A DNA stretch of 64,000 bases from Puniceibacterium antarcticum (GCF_002760615.1 NZ_AWWI01000044.1:1-64000); one strand, 5' to 3'. Shown: positions 1-9,494, counted from the stretch's first letter. Notes: generated from the letters alone by a model not told the origin. Numbers and translations are program-made.

Positions 1-61
1 CGTGACCAATCGTGCCGATGTTGCAGTGCGGCTTGTTACGTTCAAACTTTGCCTTTGCCAT
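1..61 (-). CDS. tuf: Elongation factor Tu, N-terminal fragment (cut by window edge)
   Basis: Reading the minus strand from the ATG at 59-61 gives [16 protein letters not shown] followed by TIGH, the invariant start of bacterial EF-Tu, the GTPase that delivers aminoacyl-tRNA to the ribosome. Only the first 20 codons lie in the window; the G1 loop (GHVDHGKT) would follow just outside. The 115 bases between this start and the next gene upstream must hold its leader. A GAGG element lies about 15 bases before the start, so the ribosome site is not ideal. Bacteria of this group often carry two tuf copies, and which copy this is cannot be told from here. Confidence 0.93.
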   Translation of the reverse strand, partial: MAKAKFERNKPHCNIGTIGH

Positions 62-176
62 CTCTGTATCAGATGCCTCGCGCTTGGGGGGCCGTTGCTG
101 CCCGATTTCCATCGTGGCGGAGATATTGGCTCGGGCACGGAAAATCAAGCATCAGATGTGCAGGCGACGCCTGTTG

Positions 177-917
177 TCAGCGTAAAACAGGCGCCGGTTC
201 CGCTTCGATCACCGGGGAAAACGGCACGGTCGCATCCATCACGACATGCCCCTCGGGTTTCGCGGGTGCGGCGGCAGGCTGGGCCGCAACAGGCGCTGCG
301 ACAACCGGTTCGGCCACCGGTTCGGCCACCGTCGGCGCCTCCGCCGTGGCCGCGGCAATCGGCACACCGGCATCCGGCCCGCCGAACCAACCCTCTTCGC
401 GCTGCATCTTGCGCATCCAGTTCTCGATCTGCAGGGCTACGTTGTCCGACAGCAGCTTCATCTGCTCTTCCTTGCTCTGCGTCACGCCAGAGCCGATGAT
501 CGTCTTGCCCGACACCGCCTCGAGCGCCGTGATCTGCTCGGGGGTGTCGTTCATCTTGCCACGGGCGGCATCGTCAAAAACCGTGACCTTGACGATCACC
601 ACGGATTTCGGATTGAACACCAGCGGCACACCGGGCACCGCCAGGACAAAGCCTTCGACACTCACACCAAGGTGATAGAACTTGTCGCCCTCATAGCGGC
701 GGAACCGCTGTTCCAACGCCGCATCCACCCCGGCAATCCAGTCATCCGCCGTGGCATCACGCGACGCCGGGCCTTCGACGATGTTGGGGGCAACGACAAT
801 CGCATGGCCCAGCTTGAAATTGCCGATGGGTTCAACCGGCTTTTTCAGATTGCGCGCGCCATCGGCACAGGCAGAAAGCCCCAAGGCAAGCACAAGGCAC
901 AGCAGAAGTCGTGACAT
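177..917 (-). CDS. Putative lipoprotein with Ala/Pro-rich C-terminus
   Basis: A 246-residue protein beginning MSRLLLCLVLALGLSAC. This is a short hydrophobic signal peptide ending in a lipobox (L-S-A-C, Cys17), so it should be lipidated and anchored facing the periplasm. The body, about residues 20-175, is a mixed alpha/beta-looking region I do not recognise. The last 70 residues are Ala/Pro/Val/Glu-rich, probably disordered, and reach away from the membrane. The start was chosen for the signal peptide and the AAGGGA ribosome site just before it; an in-frame start 21 codons upstream would bury the signal. It lies upstream of tuf on the same strand with no evident functional link. Confidence 0.75.
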   Translation of the reverse strand: MSRLLLCLVLALGLSACADGARNLKKPVEPIGNFKLGHAIVVAPNIVEGPASRDATADDWIAGVDAALEQRFRRYEGDKFYHLGVSVEGFVLAVPGVPLVFNPKSVVIVKVTVFDDAARGKMNDTPEQITALEAVSGKTIIGSGVTQSKEEQMKLLSDNVALQIENWMRKMQREEGWFGGPDAGVPIAAATAEAPTVAEPVAEPVVAAPVAAQPAAAPAKPEGHVVMDATVPFSPVIEAEPAPVLR

Positions 918-1067
918 CAGGGATCCCTTTTCCGGCAACCCCTTCGGCATAATGCCTCGCGGCTCTGCGTGCAATCGCAACGGGGGAGTGTGGACGTTGC
1001 GCCGCCTGTAAGCGGCTCACTACGCCCTTCGGCCCTGCGCTTGTCGGCGCTTCCGGGGGCCTGATCG

Positions 1068-1215
1068 TCCACTGGACGACCCACCGCGTGTCAGCAGTGC
1101 GCCCTTCCCTCCGCCATAACATCCACTGGACGACCCGCCGCTTTCAGCGGTTGGCCCTTCCCTCCGCCAGAACATCCACCGGAGGCTCTGCCGCTTTCAG
1201 CGGTTGGCTCCGGGA
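1068..1215. repeat. Three imperfect 53-54 bp tandem repeats
   Basis: Units begin at 1068, 1122 and 1175, each opening with TCCACYGGA. Units one and two share GCCCTTCCCTCCGCCA. Units two and three share the small inverted repeat GCCGC-TTTCA-GCGG. The third unit runs into the last codons of the cobalamin adenosyltransferase gene (stop at 1197-1199). The array fills most of the 279-base gap between the lipoprotein and adenosyltransferase genes. There is no spacer variety, so this is not a CRISPR array. Confidence 0.7.
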
Positions 1216-1769
1216 ACCCACAAAACATCCGCGCGGCCGTCTTCGTTGGCGATGCGCGCGGCGACAAAGAACCAGTCGCTGAGCCGGTTGAGGTATTTCA
1301 CCGCCGAGGGATTCACCGATTCCATCGTGGCAAGATAGACCACATGCCGCTCTGCGCGGCGCGCCACGGTGCGGCACTGGTGCAGATAGGCCGACGCCGG
1401 CGATCCGGCCGGCAGGATGAAACTGCGCAGCGGAGTCAGCCGCGCGTTCATCGCGTCAATCTCGCGTTCCAGCCGGTCGGTCTGGGTATCGAGCATGCGC
1501 AGCACCGGATGTCCGGCATCTGCATCCCGCTCCATGTCGGGGCGGCACAGATCTGCGCCCAGATCGAACAGGTCGTTCTGGATCAGTGCGAGCTGCGCGC
1601 TCATCTCTTCGGGCGCGTAAAGGCGCACGATGCCGACAATGGCGTTCAGCTCGTCCGTGGTGCCATAGGCCGTGACGCGCATCGAATGCTTGGCCACACG
1701 CGCGCCATTGCCCAGAGCGGTTTCGCCGTCATCGCCGGTCTTGGTGTAGATCTTGTTCAGCACAACCAT
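1197..1769 (-). CDS. Corrinoid adenosyltransferase, PduO type
   Basis: A 190-residue protein that transfers the adenosyl group of ATP to cob(I)alamin, making coenzyme B12. Family hallmarks are visible: the N-terminal KIYTKTGDDGETALG ATP-binding segment, the helix CRTVARRAERHV near residue 130, and YLNRLSDWFFVAAR near the C-terminus, which carries the conserved Asn/Asp/Phe of the corrin site. The start at MVVLNKIYTK gives the normal family length. It follows the small membrane-protein gene by four bases, so the two are probably co-transcribed. The cofactor is needed by ethylmalonyl-CoA mutase (45827-47824). No microcompartment genes are nearby, so a housekeeping (cobA/PduO-type) role is inferred. 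Confidence 0.92.
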   Translation of the reverse strand: MVVLNKIYTKTGDDGETALGNGARVAKHSMRVTAYGTTDELNAIVGIVRLYAPEEMSAQLALIQNDLFDLGADLCRPDMERDADAGHPVLRMLDTQTDRLEREIDAMNARLTPLRSFILPAGSPASAYLHQCRTVARRAERHVVYLATMESVNPSAVKYLNRLSDWFFVAARIANEDGRADVLWVPGANR

Positions 1770-1773
1770 GAAA

Positions 1774-1977
1774 TCAGCTCCTGCCCCGCAGCCAGACAAA
1801 GGCCATGATCAGCAGCACCGCCACAAATTGTGCCGCGATCCGGTAACGCATCAGGCGGTTCGCATGTTTGCGGTTGAATTCACCGCCCTTGGCAAAGCCC
1901 CCGATGCCCAGCATCAAGATACCAACCACGACCAACATCGCGATGACCATAACAATGAATAGTGGATCGTTCAGCAT
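1774..1977 (-). CDS. Twin transmembrane-helix small protein (HIG1-like)
   Basis: A 67-residue protein starting MLNDPLFIVMVIAML with two hydrophobic helices (about residues 5-28 and 43-61) joined by a short basic loop containing GGEFNRKHANRLMRYR. This layout is that of the small 'twin transmembrane protein' / HIG-1 domain family seen next to cobalamin adenosyltransferase in Rhodobacteraceae. It would sit in the inner membrane. Eukaryotic HIG1 proteins assist respiratory supercomplexes; any such role here is inference. An in-frame start six codons upstream exists, but GGGCAGGGG fits the ATG chosen. Confidence 0.75.
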   Translation of the reverse strand: MLNDPLFIVMVIAMLVVVGILMLGIGGFAKGGEFNRKHANRLMRYRIAAQFVAVLLIMAFVWLRGRS

Positions 1978-2048
1978 GCGCCCCTGCCCTTTCAACCTGC
2001 CTGTCTGCCCTCATGTAGCCGCTTGGGCCACAAAAGCGAATGTCAATT

Positions 2049-2873
2049 TCACCCCCGGCTGACCAGCCGGTCCAGCATCCGGGTCGAAACCAGCCGACGC
2101 ATCAGCGCCGCAATCTTGGTCGGGGTGGTGACATGATAGCGCGCCTTGGGGCGGGGTTTTTCCAGAGCATGGATCAGCGCATCGGTCACCGCTGATGCCG
2201 GCCATTGCGGGTTTTTCGCGCTGCCCTTGTAGAGCTGATCCAGCAAGGAGGCGCGGTACTGCTCCGCGCGGGCTGATGTTTTCCAGTCCACCCATTTTTC
2301 GAACTGCAGGATGGCATTCTTGCGGAAATCCGTCTCGATCGGGCCCGGTTCGATCAGGATCACCTTGATCCCCGTTTCGGCCATTTCCTGGCGCAGCACA
2401 TCCGACAGGCCCTCAAGCGCAAACTTTGTCGCCACATAGGCCCCGCGCCATTTTACCGCAACCAACCCGAGGACAGAAGAGTTCATCACGATCCGCCCCT
2501 TCCCCTGTCGCCGCATCACCGGGATCACAAGGTTGCTCAGCTCGTGCCAGCCGATCAGATTGGCCTGAAAGATCGCGCGCATCCCGTCGCCGGGAATATC
2601 CTCCAGCGGGCCGGCGATGGCATAGGCGCCGTTGTGAAACAGGGCGTCCAGTGTGCCGCCAGTCTGCTCCAGCAAGGTGACGAGCGCGGGGGCAAATGTC
2701 GCGGGGTCTTCGTAATCAATGTGCAGACCGACAAGCCCTTCGCCCTTCAGCATCGCGCAGGCCTCTGCGCTGCGGGCCGAGGCAAAGACCCGCCAGCCGC
2801 GCTGCGACAGGGTGCGCGCGGCATCAAGGCCAATGCCCGAAGAACAGCCTGTGATCAGAATGGATTTCTGCAT
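2049..2873 (-). CDS. Short-chain dehydrogenase/reductase
   Basis: A 274-residue classical SDR. The Rossmann nucleotide loop is TGCSSGIG (residues 8-15), the NNG-type motif appears as HNGAYA, and the catalytic Ser plus Y-V-A-T-K lie mid-protein. It oxidises or reduces an alcohol/carbonyl with NAD(P); the substrate cannot be read from sequence. The C-terminal tail is longer than in 250-residue SDRs and ends in Arg/Leu-rich sequence. The start follows GAGGCAAA directly. Neighbours give no pathway. Confidence 0.85.
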   Translation of the reverse strand: MQKSILITGCSSGIGLDAARTLSQRGWRVFASARSAEACAMLKGEGLVGLHIDYEDPATFAPALVTLLEQTGGTLDALFHNGAYAIAGPLEDIPGDGMRAIFQANLIGWHELSNLVIPVMRRQGKGRIVMNSSVLGLVAVKWRGAYVATKFALEGLSDVLRQEMAETGIKVILIEPGPIETDFRKNAILQFEKWVDWKTSARAEQYRASLLDQLYKGSAKNPQWPASAVTDALIHALEKPRPKARYHVTTPTKIAALMRRLVSTRMLDRLVSRG

Positions 2874-2963
2874 TTTGCCTCGCCTCATTTCGGTTTGCAC
2901 CGTGATGCAGGCGGCGGCAGAAACTTGCAATGGGACCGGTGCGCGCAACCGCTCGAGCTGACC

Positions 2964-3719
2964 TTACCGGGCCGAGGCGGTCACAAGCGACGCTGCCATC
3001 CAGCCGACACGCCCCGAATCGACGGCCCGCAGCTTGACCCAGCCATTTCCGCCATCCTGCAGCACCTCGACAGGCGCCCCTCGCACAAGACTGCCCAGAA
3101 CCGCATGACCAGTGCCGGGACCTGCGCGCAGATTGACCCGGTCGCCGTCAACCTTGCGCATGTCAGGCGCTGTTTGGCGGGCCACCGCCTGCGGTGCTAC
3201 CGCCTGCGGACTGGCTGATGTCGTCACCTTGGCGGGCGTTCTGGGGGCTGTGCCCACCTCAACCTTGCGCGGATAGGTCGCGGCCCGTGCCACGGTTGGC
3301 CCGTCAAGCGATGTCAGAACAATCCCGGGGGTCCGGTTGTCCCTCACCGCGCGGACAGGCGCGATTCCCGTTGCGCGGACAGATGTAAGGGCGGGCGCGC
3401 TGTCCGCTGCAACACGGCCAGGTACAACAGACGTATCCGCGCCCACGCGGACCGGAGCGATTTTATCCGCACCCACGCGGACCGGGGCCGATGCCTGCGC
3501 AACCTCGCGGACAGGGGCCACCGTCGCACGGGCAATCGCGATCTGCTGGTCTGGCCGCGCATCGCTGCGCGCCGCCGCCACAGAAGTCTGCGCCGGATGC
3601 CGCCCAAGGCTCAGCGCGTCCGCAGTCGTATGAGTGCCGGGCTGAAAGTCAGCGCCGCCGCTCAATTCGTAAATAGCCAGAACCATGACGATAAACGTCA
3701 CAAACACATACCGTGGCAT
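2964..3719 (-). CDS. Bacterial SH3-domain protein with N-terminal membrane anchor
   Basis: A 251-residue protein. Residues 1-20 form one hydrophobic segment (signal anchor). A long Ala/Val/Arg-rich low-complexity linker follows, containing repeated APVRVGAD-type units. The C-terminal 65 residues are a bacterial SH3 domain (SH3_3): DGDRVNLRAGPGTGHAVLGS, then a GNGWVKLR segment and GRVGWM. Such domains usually bind peptidoglycan or protein partners in the periplasm. The linker DNA carries matching short repeats near 3445-3490 (CGCACCCGC GG-type). It is divergent from parC, with about 180 bases of shared upstream DNA. Confidence 0.83.
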   Translation of the reverse strand: MPRYVFVTFIVMVLAIYELSGGADFQPGTHTTADALSLGRHPAQTSVAAARSDARPDQQIAIARATVAPVREVAQASAPVRVGADKIAPVRVGADTSVVPGRVAADSAPALTSVRATGIAPVRAVRDNRTPGIVLTSLDGPTVARAATYPRKVEVGTAPRTPAKVTTSASPQAVAPQAVARQTAPDMRKVDGDRVNLRAGPGTGHAVLGSLVRGAPVEVLQDGGNGWVKLRAVDSGRVGWMAASLVTASAR

Positions 3720-3897
3720 GCGACACCCCCGATTTCAGTAACAACACTCTGTGTGACAGTCTGGAACGACAGCGCAGGCAACGCCCCTCGCATAGCAGCT
3801 CCAGCTTGATGCTCCGTTTAAGAGCGACCCGAAGAATTGCCAAAAAACGCGTTTCCATCGCTTTACGGCATTGACGCGGAACGATATCAGACGAGCC

Positions 3898-6213
3898 ATG
3901 ACAGATATCGTTGATGACCCAGACAAAAACTCTCGTGACGTGTCCGAACCGCTGCGCCGGGCGATTGGGGACCGCTATCTGACTTATGCGCTGTCCACGA
4001 TCATGCACCGCGCGCTTCCTGATGCGCGAGACGGGCTCAAGCCCGTGCACCGGCGTATCCTCTATGCAATGCGCGAACTTCGGCTTAGTTCCACCGGCGG
4101 CTTCAGAAAATCGGCGAAAATCAGCGGCGACGTGATGGGCAACTATCACCCGCATGGCGATATGGCGATTTATGACGCCATGGCGCGCCTCGCGCAGGAT
4201 TTCAACGTCCGCTACCCGCTGGTCGATGGTCAGGGCAATTTCGGCAATATCGACGGCGACAACCCGGCGGCCTCCCGCTACACCGAGGCCCGCCTGACCG
4301 TGGTGGCCGAGGCGCTGCTGGACGGGCTGACCGAAAACGCCGTCGATTTCCGCGACAACTATGACGGCACGCTGACCGAACCCGTGGTCATGCCCGCGTC
4401 GTTCCCGCATCTGCTGGCCAACGGGTCCAGCGGCATCGCCGTCGGCATGGCCACCAACATCCCGCCGCACAACATATCCGAACTGATCGACGCCTGCCTG
4501 CACATGATCAAGACGCCGGATTGTCTGGACGACACGCTGATGAAATACGTGCCGGGTCCGGATTTCCCCACCGGGGGCATTCTGGTTGAACCGCAGGACA
4601 GCATGGCGCAAGCCTATCGCACCGGGCGCGGCTCCTTCCGCCTGCGCTGCCGGTGGGAGGTCGAGGATCTGGGCCGCGGGCAGTGGCAGATCGTCGTGAC
4701 CGAAATTCCCTATCAGGTGCAGAAATCCAAGCTTGTCGAACGGCTGGCAGAGCTGATCCACACCAAGAAGGTGCCGATCCTCGCCGATATCCGCGACGAA
4801 TCCACCGAAGACGTGCGCATGGTGCTGGAGCCGCGTTCCAAGAATGTCGATCCCGACGTTCTGATGGGGATGCTGTTCCGCAACTGCGATCTGGAAACCC
4901 GCTTCAGCCTGAACCTGAACGTGCTGATCGACGGGGTCACCCCCAAGGTCTGCTCGCTCAAGGAAGTGTTGCGCGCCTTCCTAGATTTCCGCCGCGAGGT
5001 GCTGGTGCGCCGTTCCGAACACCGGATGGAAAAGATCGACCACCGGCTTGAGGTGCTGCAGGGCCTGATCATCGCCTTCCTCAACCTCGACCGGGTGATC
5101 GACATCATCCGCTACGACGATGAACCCAAGCCCGCGCTGATGCGCGAGGATTGGGGCAATCCCCACGCCCGCGCAACCAATGAAAAGGATTATGTCTCGC
5201 CGCTCAAATCCGCCCGGGGCGCCGACAGCGGCCTGAGCGAGGTGCAGACCGAAGCGATCCTGAACATGCGCCTGCGTTCTTTGCGCCGTCTCGAAGAGAT
5301 GGAGCTGGTGGCCGAACGCGACCGCCTGCTGGAAGAACGCGCCGGTCTGCAGGCCCTGCTCGACAGCGGCGACAAGCAGTGGTCCACCATCGCCGACCAG
5401 CTGCGCGAGACGAAAAAGAAGTTCGGCAAGGACTACGCCGGCGGCGCGCGCCGCACCACCTTTGCCGAAGCGACAGAAGCGGCCGAAGTCCCGCTCGAGA
5501 TGATGATCGACCGGGAACCGATCACCGTCGTCTGCTCGCAGATGGGCTGGATCCGCGCCATGACCGGCCATATCGACCTGAACCGCGAGCTGAAGTTCAA
5601 GGATGGCGACGGCCCGCGCTTTGTCTTTCACGCAGAAACCACCGACCGGCTGCTTGTCTTCGGCTCGAATGGTCGCTTCTACACAATCTCTGCGTCCAAC
5701 CTGCCCGGCGGGCGTGGCATGGGCGAACCTCTGCGGCTGATGGTCGACCTCCCGAATGAGGCAGAGATACTGGATATCTTCATCCATGCCCCCGAGCGCA
5801 AGCTTCTGGTCGCCTCGTCCAGCGGGGATGGTTTCATCGTTCCCGAAGCTGAGGTTGTGGCCCAGACCCGCAGCGGCAAGCAGGTGCTGAACGTGCGTGA
5901 CCCCGCCCGCGCCGCCCTGTGCAAACCCGTGACGGGCGACGCCGTCGCCGTGGTGGGCGAAAACCGCAAGGTGCTGGTGTTCATGCTGGACGAACTGCCC
6001 GAAATGGGCCGTGGCAAAGGTGTGCGCCTGCAAAAGTACAAGGACGGGGGAATGTCGGATGCAACCACCTTCACCCTGGCGCAGGGCCTCTCGTGGCGCG
6101 ACCCCGCCGGACGCACCCGCACCGAACACGCCCTGGACGAATGGCTTGCCAAACGCGGCACCTCGGGACGCATGGCCCCCCGCGGATTCCCACGCGACAA
6201 CAAGTTCAACTGA
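3898..6213 (+). CDS. parC: DNA topoisomerase IV subunit A
   Basis: A 771-residue type IIA topoisomerase A subunit that breaks and rejoins DNA with ParE to decatenate chromosomes. The winged-helix region has YHPHGD followed by MAIYDAM, and the catalytic tyrosine is Tyr128 in [10 protein letters not shown]. The GyrA-box is absent and the C-terminal beta-propeller is short (about residues 500-740), which fits ParC rather than GyrA. Length is right for alphaproteobacterial ParC. The start at MTDIVDDPD was preferred over an ATG nine codons upstream. At the site equivalent to the quinolone-target Ser80 of E. coli ParC there is Met, and Asp at the Glu84 position. Confidence 0.95.
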   Translation: MTDIVDDPDKNSRDVSEPLRRAIGDRYLTYALSTIMHRALPDARDGLKPVHRRILYAMRELRLSSTGGFRKSAKISGDVMGNYHPHGDMAIYDAMARLAQDFNVRYPLVDGQGNFGNIDGDNPAASRYTEARLTVVAEALLDGLTENAVDFRDNYDGTLTEPVVMPASFPHLLANGSSGIAVGMATNIPPHNISELIDACLHMIKTPDCLDDTLMKYVPGPDFPTGGILVEPQDSMAQAYRTGRGSFRLRCRWEVEDLGRGQWQIVVTEIPYQVQKSKLVERLAELIHTKKVPILADIRDESTEDVRMVLEPRSKNVDPDVLMGMLFRNCDLETRFSLNLNVLIDGVTPKVCSLKEVLRAFLDFRREVLVRRSEHRMEKIDHRLEVLQGLIIAFLNLDRVIDIIRYDDEPKPALMREDWGNPHARATNEKDYVSPLKSARGADSGLSEVQTEAILNMRLRSLRRLEEMELVAERDRLLEERAGLQALLDSGDKQWSTIADQLRETKKKFGKDYAGGARRTTFAEATEAAEVPLEMMIDREPITVVCSQMGWIRAMTGHIDLNRELKFKDGDGPRFVFHAETTDRLLVFGSNGRFYTISASNLPGGRGMGEPLRLMVDLPNEAEILDIFIHAPERKLLVASSSGDGFIVPEAEVVAQTRSGKQVLNVRDPARAALCKPVTGDAVAVVGENRKVLVFMLDELPEMGRGKGVRLQKYKDGGMSDATTFTLAQGLSWRDPAGRTRTEHALDEWLAKRGTSGRMAPRGFPRDNKFN

Positions 6214-7393
6214 CCTTGCCACGGATTTTGTCGGGGGGCGCGGCGCGCTCCTCTGGCTTGCCCTGAAAACCGGAGCGTTCAGCGTCCTGACGCTGGGCTT
6301 TTACCGCTTCTGGCAGAAAACCCGCCTGCGGCGCTGGTACTGGTCATCGATCCGGGTGGGCGGGCTGCCGCTGGAATATGTCGGCGACCCGGTGGAAAAG
6401 CTGCTGGGGTTTCTGGTCGCTGTCGTCATCCTCGCCTTTTACATCGGCCTCGTGAATCTGGTGCTGATGTTCGCCAGCTTCTCGCTGTTTCAGGGCAACG
6501 GCTTTGCCTATGGCCTCAGCCTGCTGGGGGTGCTGCCATTGTGGTTCTATGCCAGCTACCGCGCGCGGCGCTATCTGCTGGCGCGCACCCGCTGGCGGGG
6601 GCTGCGGTTCGGGCTGGAACCCGGCGCTTGGGGCTATGCCGGCCGCGCGCTGGGGCACTGGGCGCTGACGATCCTCACCCTGGGGATCCTCTGGCCCCGC
6701 ATGACCTATCATCTTGAAAAATACCGCACCGACCGCACCTCTTATGGCAGCGCGCGGATGGTTCAGGGCGGGCGCTGGCAAATGCTGCTGCCAGCAACCA
6801 AACCGCTCCTCGCAGCGCTGCTCTGTGCCCTTGGCGTGGCCGGCGTGGCATGGGGGTCGGGCAACATCCCCCTCAGCCTTGGCCTTGGCCTGCTGGCCGC
6901 CATGGTCGGGATCTACGGCATCGTGCATTACCGTGTCACCACCCTGCGCCTTCTGACGCAGACCAAGACGCTGGATGGCGTCACCCTCAGGCTGTCCGCC
7001 AGCCCGTTTCGCATTCTGGTGATCCACCTGCTGGGCTATTGTCTGGCCATCCTCGCCGCGGCCCTGCCCGCACTGGCGCTTGGCGCGCTGATCCTGATGC
7101 TGCGAACAGGCAACATGCTGGACGATCTTGGCCTCGCCGAAACCCTCGCCCCGCTGTCCGGCCTGCCACGCGGGGTGATCTTTGGCGCCTCGGCCCTGCT
7201 CTATTTCTCGATCTTCCTGATCTGGTCGGCGCTGAGCCATGCTTTTGTCACCCTGCCAGTAATGCGCCACTATTCCCGCGGGCTGACCCTGCACGGCTCG
7301 GATCATCTGGCGGATATCCAACAGCGCGACCGGGATGAGGTGCCACAGGCCGAAGGCTTTGCCGAAGCGCTGGACGTGGGCTCGTCCATATGA
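6149..7393 (+). CDS. DUF898 (YjgN-type) integral membrane protein
   Basis: A membrane protein of about 400 residues. From the segment [26 protein letters not shown] on, it shows the two-repeat DUF898/YjgN layout: a 'TLG-Y-W-R' motif near the start of each half (second: [21 protein letters not shown]) and about six hydrophobic helices. Function is unknown for the family. The start is uncertain: the frame is open far back inside parC. The TTG at 6149 (65-base overlap with parC) and ATGs at 6059 and 6011 are the options; the conserved region begins only near 6230. It overlaps the M48 protease gene by four bases (ATGA), so the two are translationally coupled. Confidence 0.8.
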   Translation, partial: PNAAPRDAWPPADSHATTSSTDLATDFVGGRGALLWLALKTGAFSVLTLGFYRFWQKTRLRRWYWSSIRVGGLPLEYVGDPVEKLLGFLVAVVILAFYIGLVNLVLMFASFSLFQGNGFAYGLSLLGVLPLWFYASYRARRYLLARTRWRGLRFGLEPGAWGYAGRALGHWALTILTLGILWPRMTYHLEKYRTDRTSYGSARMVQGGRWQMLLPATKPLLAALLCALGVAGVAWGSGNIPLSLGLGLLAAMVGIYGIVHYRVTTLRLLTQTKTLDGVTLRLSASPFRILVIHLLGYCLAILAAALPALALGALILMLRTGNMLDDLGLAETLAPLSGLPRGVIFGASALLYFSIFLIWSALSHAFVTLPVMRHYSRGLTLHGSDHLADIQQRDRDEVPQAEGFAEALDVGSSI

Positions 7394-8481
7394 CGCCAGA
7401 CCTGTTCGAAACCAAGGCGCAGTATCTGGATGGCCTGTGTCCGGTGCCGCAGGCGATCACCCTGCGCCGGGACGCAACGGCGCTCATCCTCGACCTGCCC
7501 GACAGCGCGAAACGCTGGCCGCTGGACCAGATCCGCGAGGTCCCCGATCAGGCCCGGCGCGACCTGTTCATCCTGCGCCTGCGCGACGATCCGCTGCAGC
7601 GGCTGATCCTGCCCGACCGCAGCCTGACGCCGCACCTGCCCAACCTGCGTGCCCGCGCCCCCCTGACACGCCGGGGTCCCCTGCTGGGCTGGGCCATGGC
7701 GGCGGCCACCTCTGTTGCGCTGATCATCTTTGTGCTGGTGCCCGCACTGGCCGACCGGCTGGCCCGCTACATCCCGCCCGAGGGCGAACAGGCGCTGGGA
7801 CAGGCGACGCTGAACCAGATCCGCGCGGCACTGGATCAGACCGGCATGAACCCGGTACAGGTCTGCGAAAGCGACGCAGGCCTGCAGGCGCTGGACCAAA
7901 TGCGCACGAGGCTGGTGGCGCAGGCGAACCTGCCGCAGGATCTGTCGGTCTATGTGCTGGATCACCCCATGCTGAACGCCTTTGCTCTGCCCGGCGGCAA
8001 TGTGGTGTTCTTTCGCGGACTGATCGACGCGGCGGAAACCCCCGAAGAACTCGCCGCCGTCATGGCCCATGAAATAGGCCATGTGGTCAGCCGCGATCCA
8101 ACCCGCCACGCCCTGCGCTCTGCCGGCTCCATCGGCGTTCTGGGCCTGTTGCTTGGTGATTTTGCCGGCGGAACAGCGGTGCTTTTCCTCACCGAACGTC
8201 TGATCGCCGCGCAATACAGCCAAGAGGCCGAGGCCCGCGCCGACATCTTTGCTCATGACCTGCTGCGCCGCACCGCCCTGCCGCCAGAAGCATTGGCAAG
8301 GATGTTCGAACGTTTTCAGAAGGACGGCGCCGACGCGCCCGAATTCCTCGCCCATTTCCTGAGCCACCCGGCGCTTGGTGACCGGATCGCCGCTGCACGG
8401 GCCGCAACGCCGTCAAATCTGGACACAACGCCGCTGCTGTCGCCGGCGCAATGGCAGGCGCTGCGTGCCATCTGCGACTGA
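7390..8481 (+). CDS. M48-family membrane zinc metallopeptidase
   Basis: A 363-residue protease. The zinc motif is HEIGH (His227, Glu228, His231), and the third ligand Glu lies in the downstream helix containing EAEARADIFAHDLL. One clear transmembrane helix sits at about residues 97-118. The first 95 residues are an extra cytoplasmic-side beta-rich region, typical of the M48 proteins paired with DUF898. The peptidase domain probably faces the periplasm, as in Oma1/BepA/LoiP relatives acting in envelope protein quality control; the substrate is unknown. It starts inside the last codon of the DUF898 gene. Confidence 0.9.
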   Translation: MTPDLFETKAQYLDGLCPVPQAITLRRDATALILDLPDSAKRWPLDQIREVPDQARRDLFILRLRDDPLQRLILPDRSLTPHLPNLRARAPLTRRGPLLGWAMAAATSVALIIFVLVPALADRLARYIPPEGEQALGQATLNQIRAALDQTGMNPVQVCESDAGLQALDQMRTRLVAQANLPQDLSVYVLDHPMLNAFALPGGNVVFFRGLIDAAETPEELAAVMAHEIGHVVSRDPTRHALRSAGSIGVLGLLLGDFAGGTAVLFLTERLIAAQYSQEAEARADIFAHDLLRRTALPPEALARMFERFQKDGADAPEFLAHFLSHPALGDRIAAARAATPSNLDTTPLLSPAQWQALRAICD

Positions 8482-8557
8482 CGGCCCCCTTGGCGGACGC
8501 CGAATTTTGCGTATCTAAGCAAGAAAAGAAGCATGGACGCGCAAGAACCTGACGTAG

Positions 8558-8569
8558 GTTGGCGCTAAC
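8558..8569. promoter_or_regulatory. LacI-type operator candidate upstream of etfB
   Basis: The near-palindrome GTTGGCGCTAAC lies 167 bases before the etfB start. The same 12 bases recur exactly at 45632-45643, and TTGCGCTAAC occurs twice before pckA. The CG-centred symmetry is that of LacI-family operators. The PckR/CceR carbon-flux regulators of alphaproteobacteria are the obvious candidates, by analogy only. Confidence 0.5.
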
Positions 8570-8664
8570 GCGACGATTTTGCTCTGTTTCATTCGGACGT
8601 CAGACGGTATCACGCATCAGATGCTTGTCACTTGTGTCCCCGGACGGGGGGCACGAAACACCCA

Positions 8665-8711
8665 TCGCACCCGAAGGTGCGCCCAACACACGTCGCACCC
8701 AACCGGTGCGC
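8665..8711 (+). repeat. Two tandem short hairpins in etfB leader
   Basis: Two near-identical units, TCGCACC-loop-GGTGCGCCCAA, lie 28 bases apart. Each forms a GCACC/GGTGC stem (8667-8680 and 8695-8709) with a 4-5 base loop. They lie 25-70 bases before the etfB start and would be in its mRNA leader if transcription starts upstream. They have no T-run, so they are not terminators; an mRNA-stability or translation role is a guess. Confidence 0.5.
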
Positions 8712-8735
8712 CCAAATTCAAGGGAGACTGCGCAG

Positions 8736-9494
8736 ATGAAGGTTCTGGTACCTGTCAAACGCGTGATTGACTATAACGTGAAGGTTCGCGTCAAAGCGGA
8801 CGGCAGCGGCGTCGATCTGGCCAATGTGAAAATGTCGATGAACCCGTTCGACGAGATCGCTGTCGAAGAAGCGATCCGCCTGAAAGAGGCCGGCAAGGCC
8901 GATGAGGTCATCGCCGTCTCCATCGGTGTGAAACAGTCCCAGGAAACGCTGCGCACGGCCCTTGCCATGGGCGCCGACCGCGCGATCCTCGTGGTTGCTT
9001 CGGACGATGTTCATCAGGATATCGAACCGCTCGCGGTTGCAAAGATCCTGGCCGCAATCATCAAGGAAGAAGAGCCGGGTCTGGTCCTCTGCGGCAAGCA
9101 GGCGATCGACAATGACATGAACGCCACCGGTCAGATGCTCTCGGCGCTGCTGGGCTGGTCCCAGGCGATGTATGCCAACAACATCGACCTCGACGGCGAC
9201 CACGCTGTCGTCACCCGTGAGGTTGACGGCGGGCTGCAGACGATCAAGGTCACGCTGCCCGCGATCATTTCCGCCGACCTGCGCCTGAACGAGCCGCGCT
9301 ATGCCTCACTGCCCAACATCATGAAGGCCAAGAAAAAGCCGATGGATGAAAAGACGGCCGCCGATTACGGCGTCGATGTCACCCCGCGTCTGACGGTCGT
9401 CAAGACCAGCGAACCTGCGGAACGCGCGGCGGGCATCAAGGTGGGTTCGGTGGACGAACTTGTGGCGAAACTCAAAGAAGCGGGGGCTGTGTAA
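8736..9494 (+). CDS. etfB: Electron transfer flavoprotein beta subunit
   Basis: A 252-residue EtfB opening [16 protein letters not shown]. The AMP-binding region and the signature [22 protein letters not shown] (residues about 180-200) are present; the latter contains the recognition-loop Leu that docks acyl-CoA dehydrogenases. With EtfA it accepts electrons from acyl-CoA dehydrogenases, methylsuccinyl-CoA dehydrogenase and dimethylglycine/sarcosine dehydrogenases, and passes them to ETF-ubiquinone oxidoreductase. The first ATG after AAGGGAGA was chosen. It overlaps etfA by one base (TAATG). Confidence 0.96.
   Translation: MKVLVPVKRVIDYNVKVRVKADGSGVDLANVKMSMNPFDEIAVEEAIRLKEAGKADEVIAVSIGVKQSQETLRTALAMGADRAILVVASDDVHQDIEPLAVAKILAAIIKEEEPGLVLCGKQAIDNDMNATGQMLSALLGWSQAMYANNIDLDGDHAVVTREVDGGLQTIKVTLPAIISADLRLNEPRYASLPNIMKAKKKPMDEKTAADYGVDVTPRLTVVKTSEPAERAAGIKVGSVDELVAKLKEAGAV

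Noticed and set aside
1068-1215. Possible CRISPR array
   Set aside because: Only three imperfect units directly adjoining, no variable spacers, no cas genes.
1197-1769. Propanediol-utilisation microcompartment
   Set aside because: PduO-type adenosyltransferase is housekeeping here; no shell or diol dehydratase genes.
4981-6222. 413-residue minus-strand frame opposite parC (and 370-residue one at 3649-4761)
   Set aside because: Both lie antisense to ParC conserved motifs. Composition is His/Arg/Gln-rich, typical of shadow frames.
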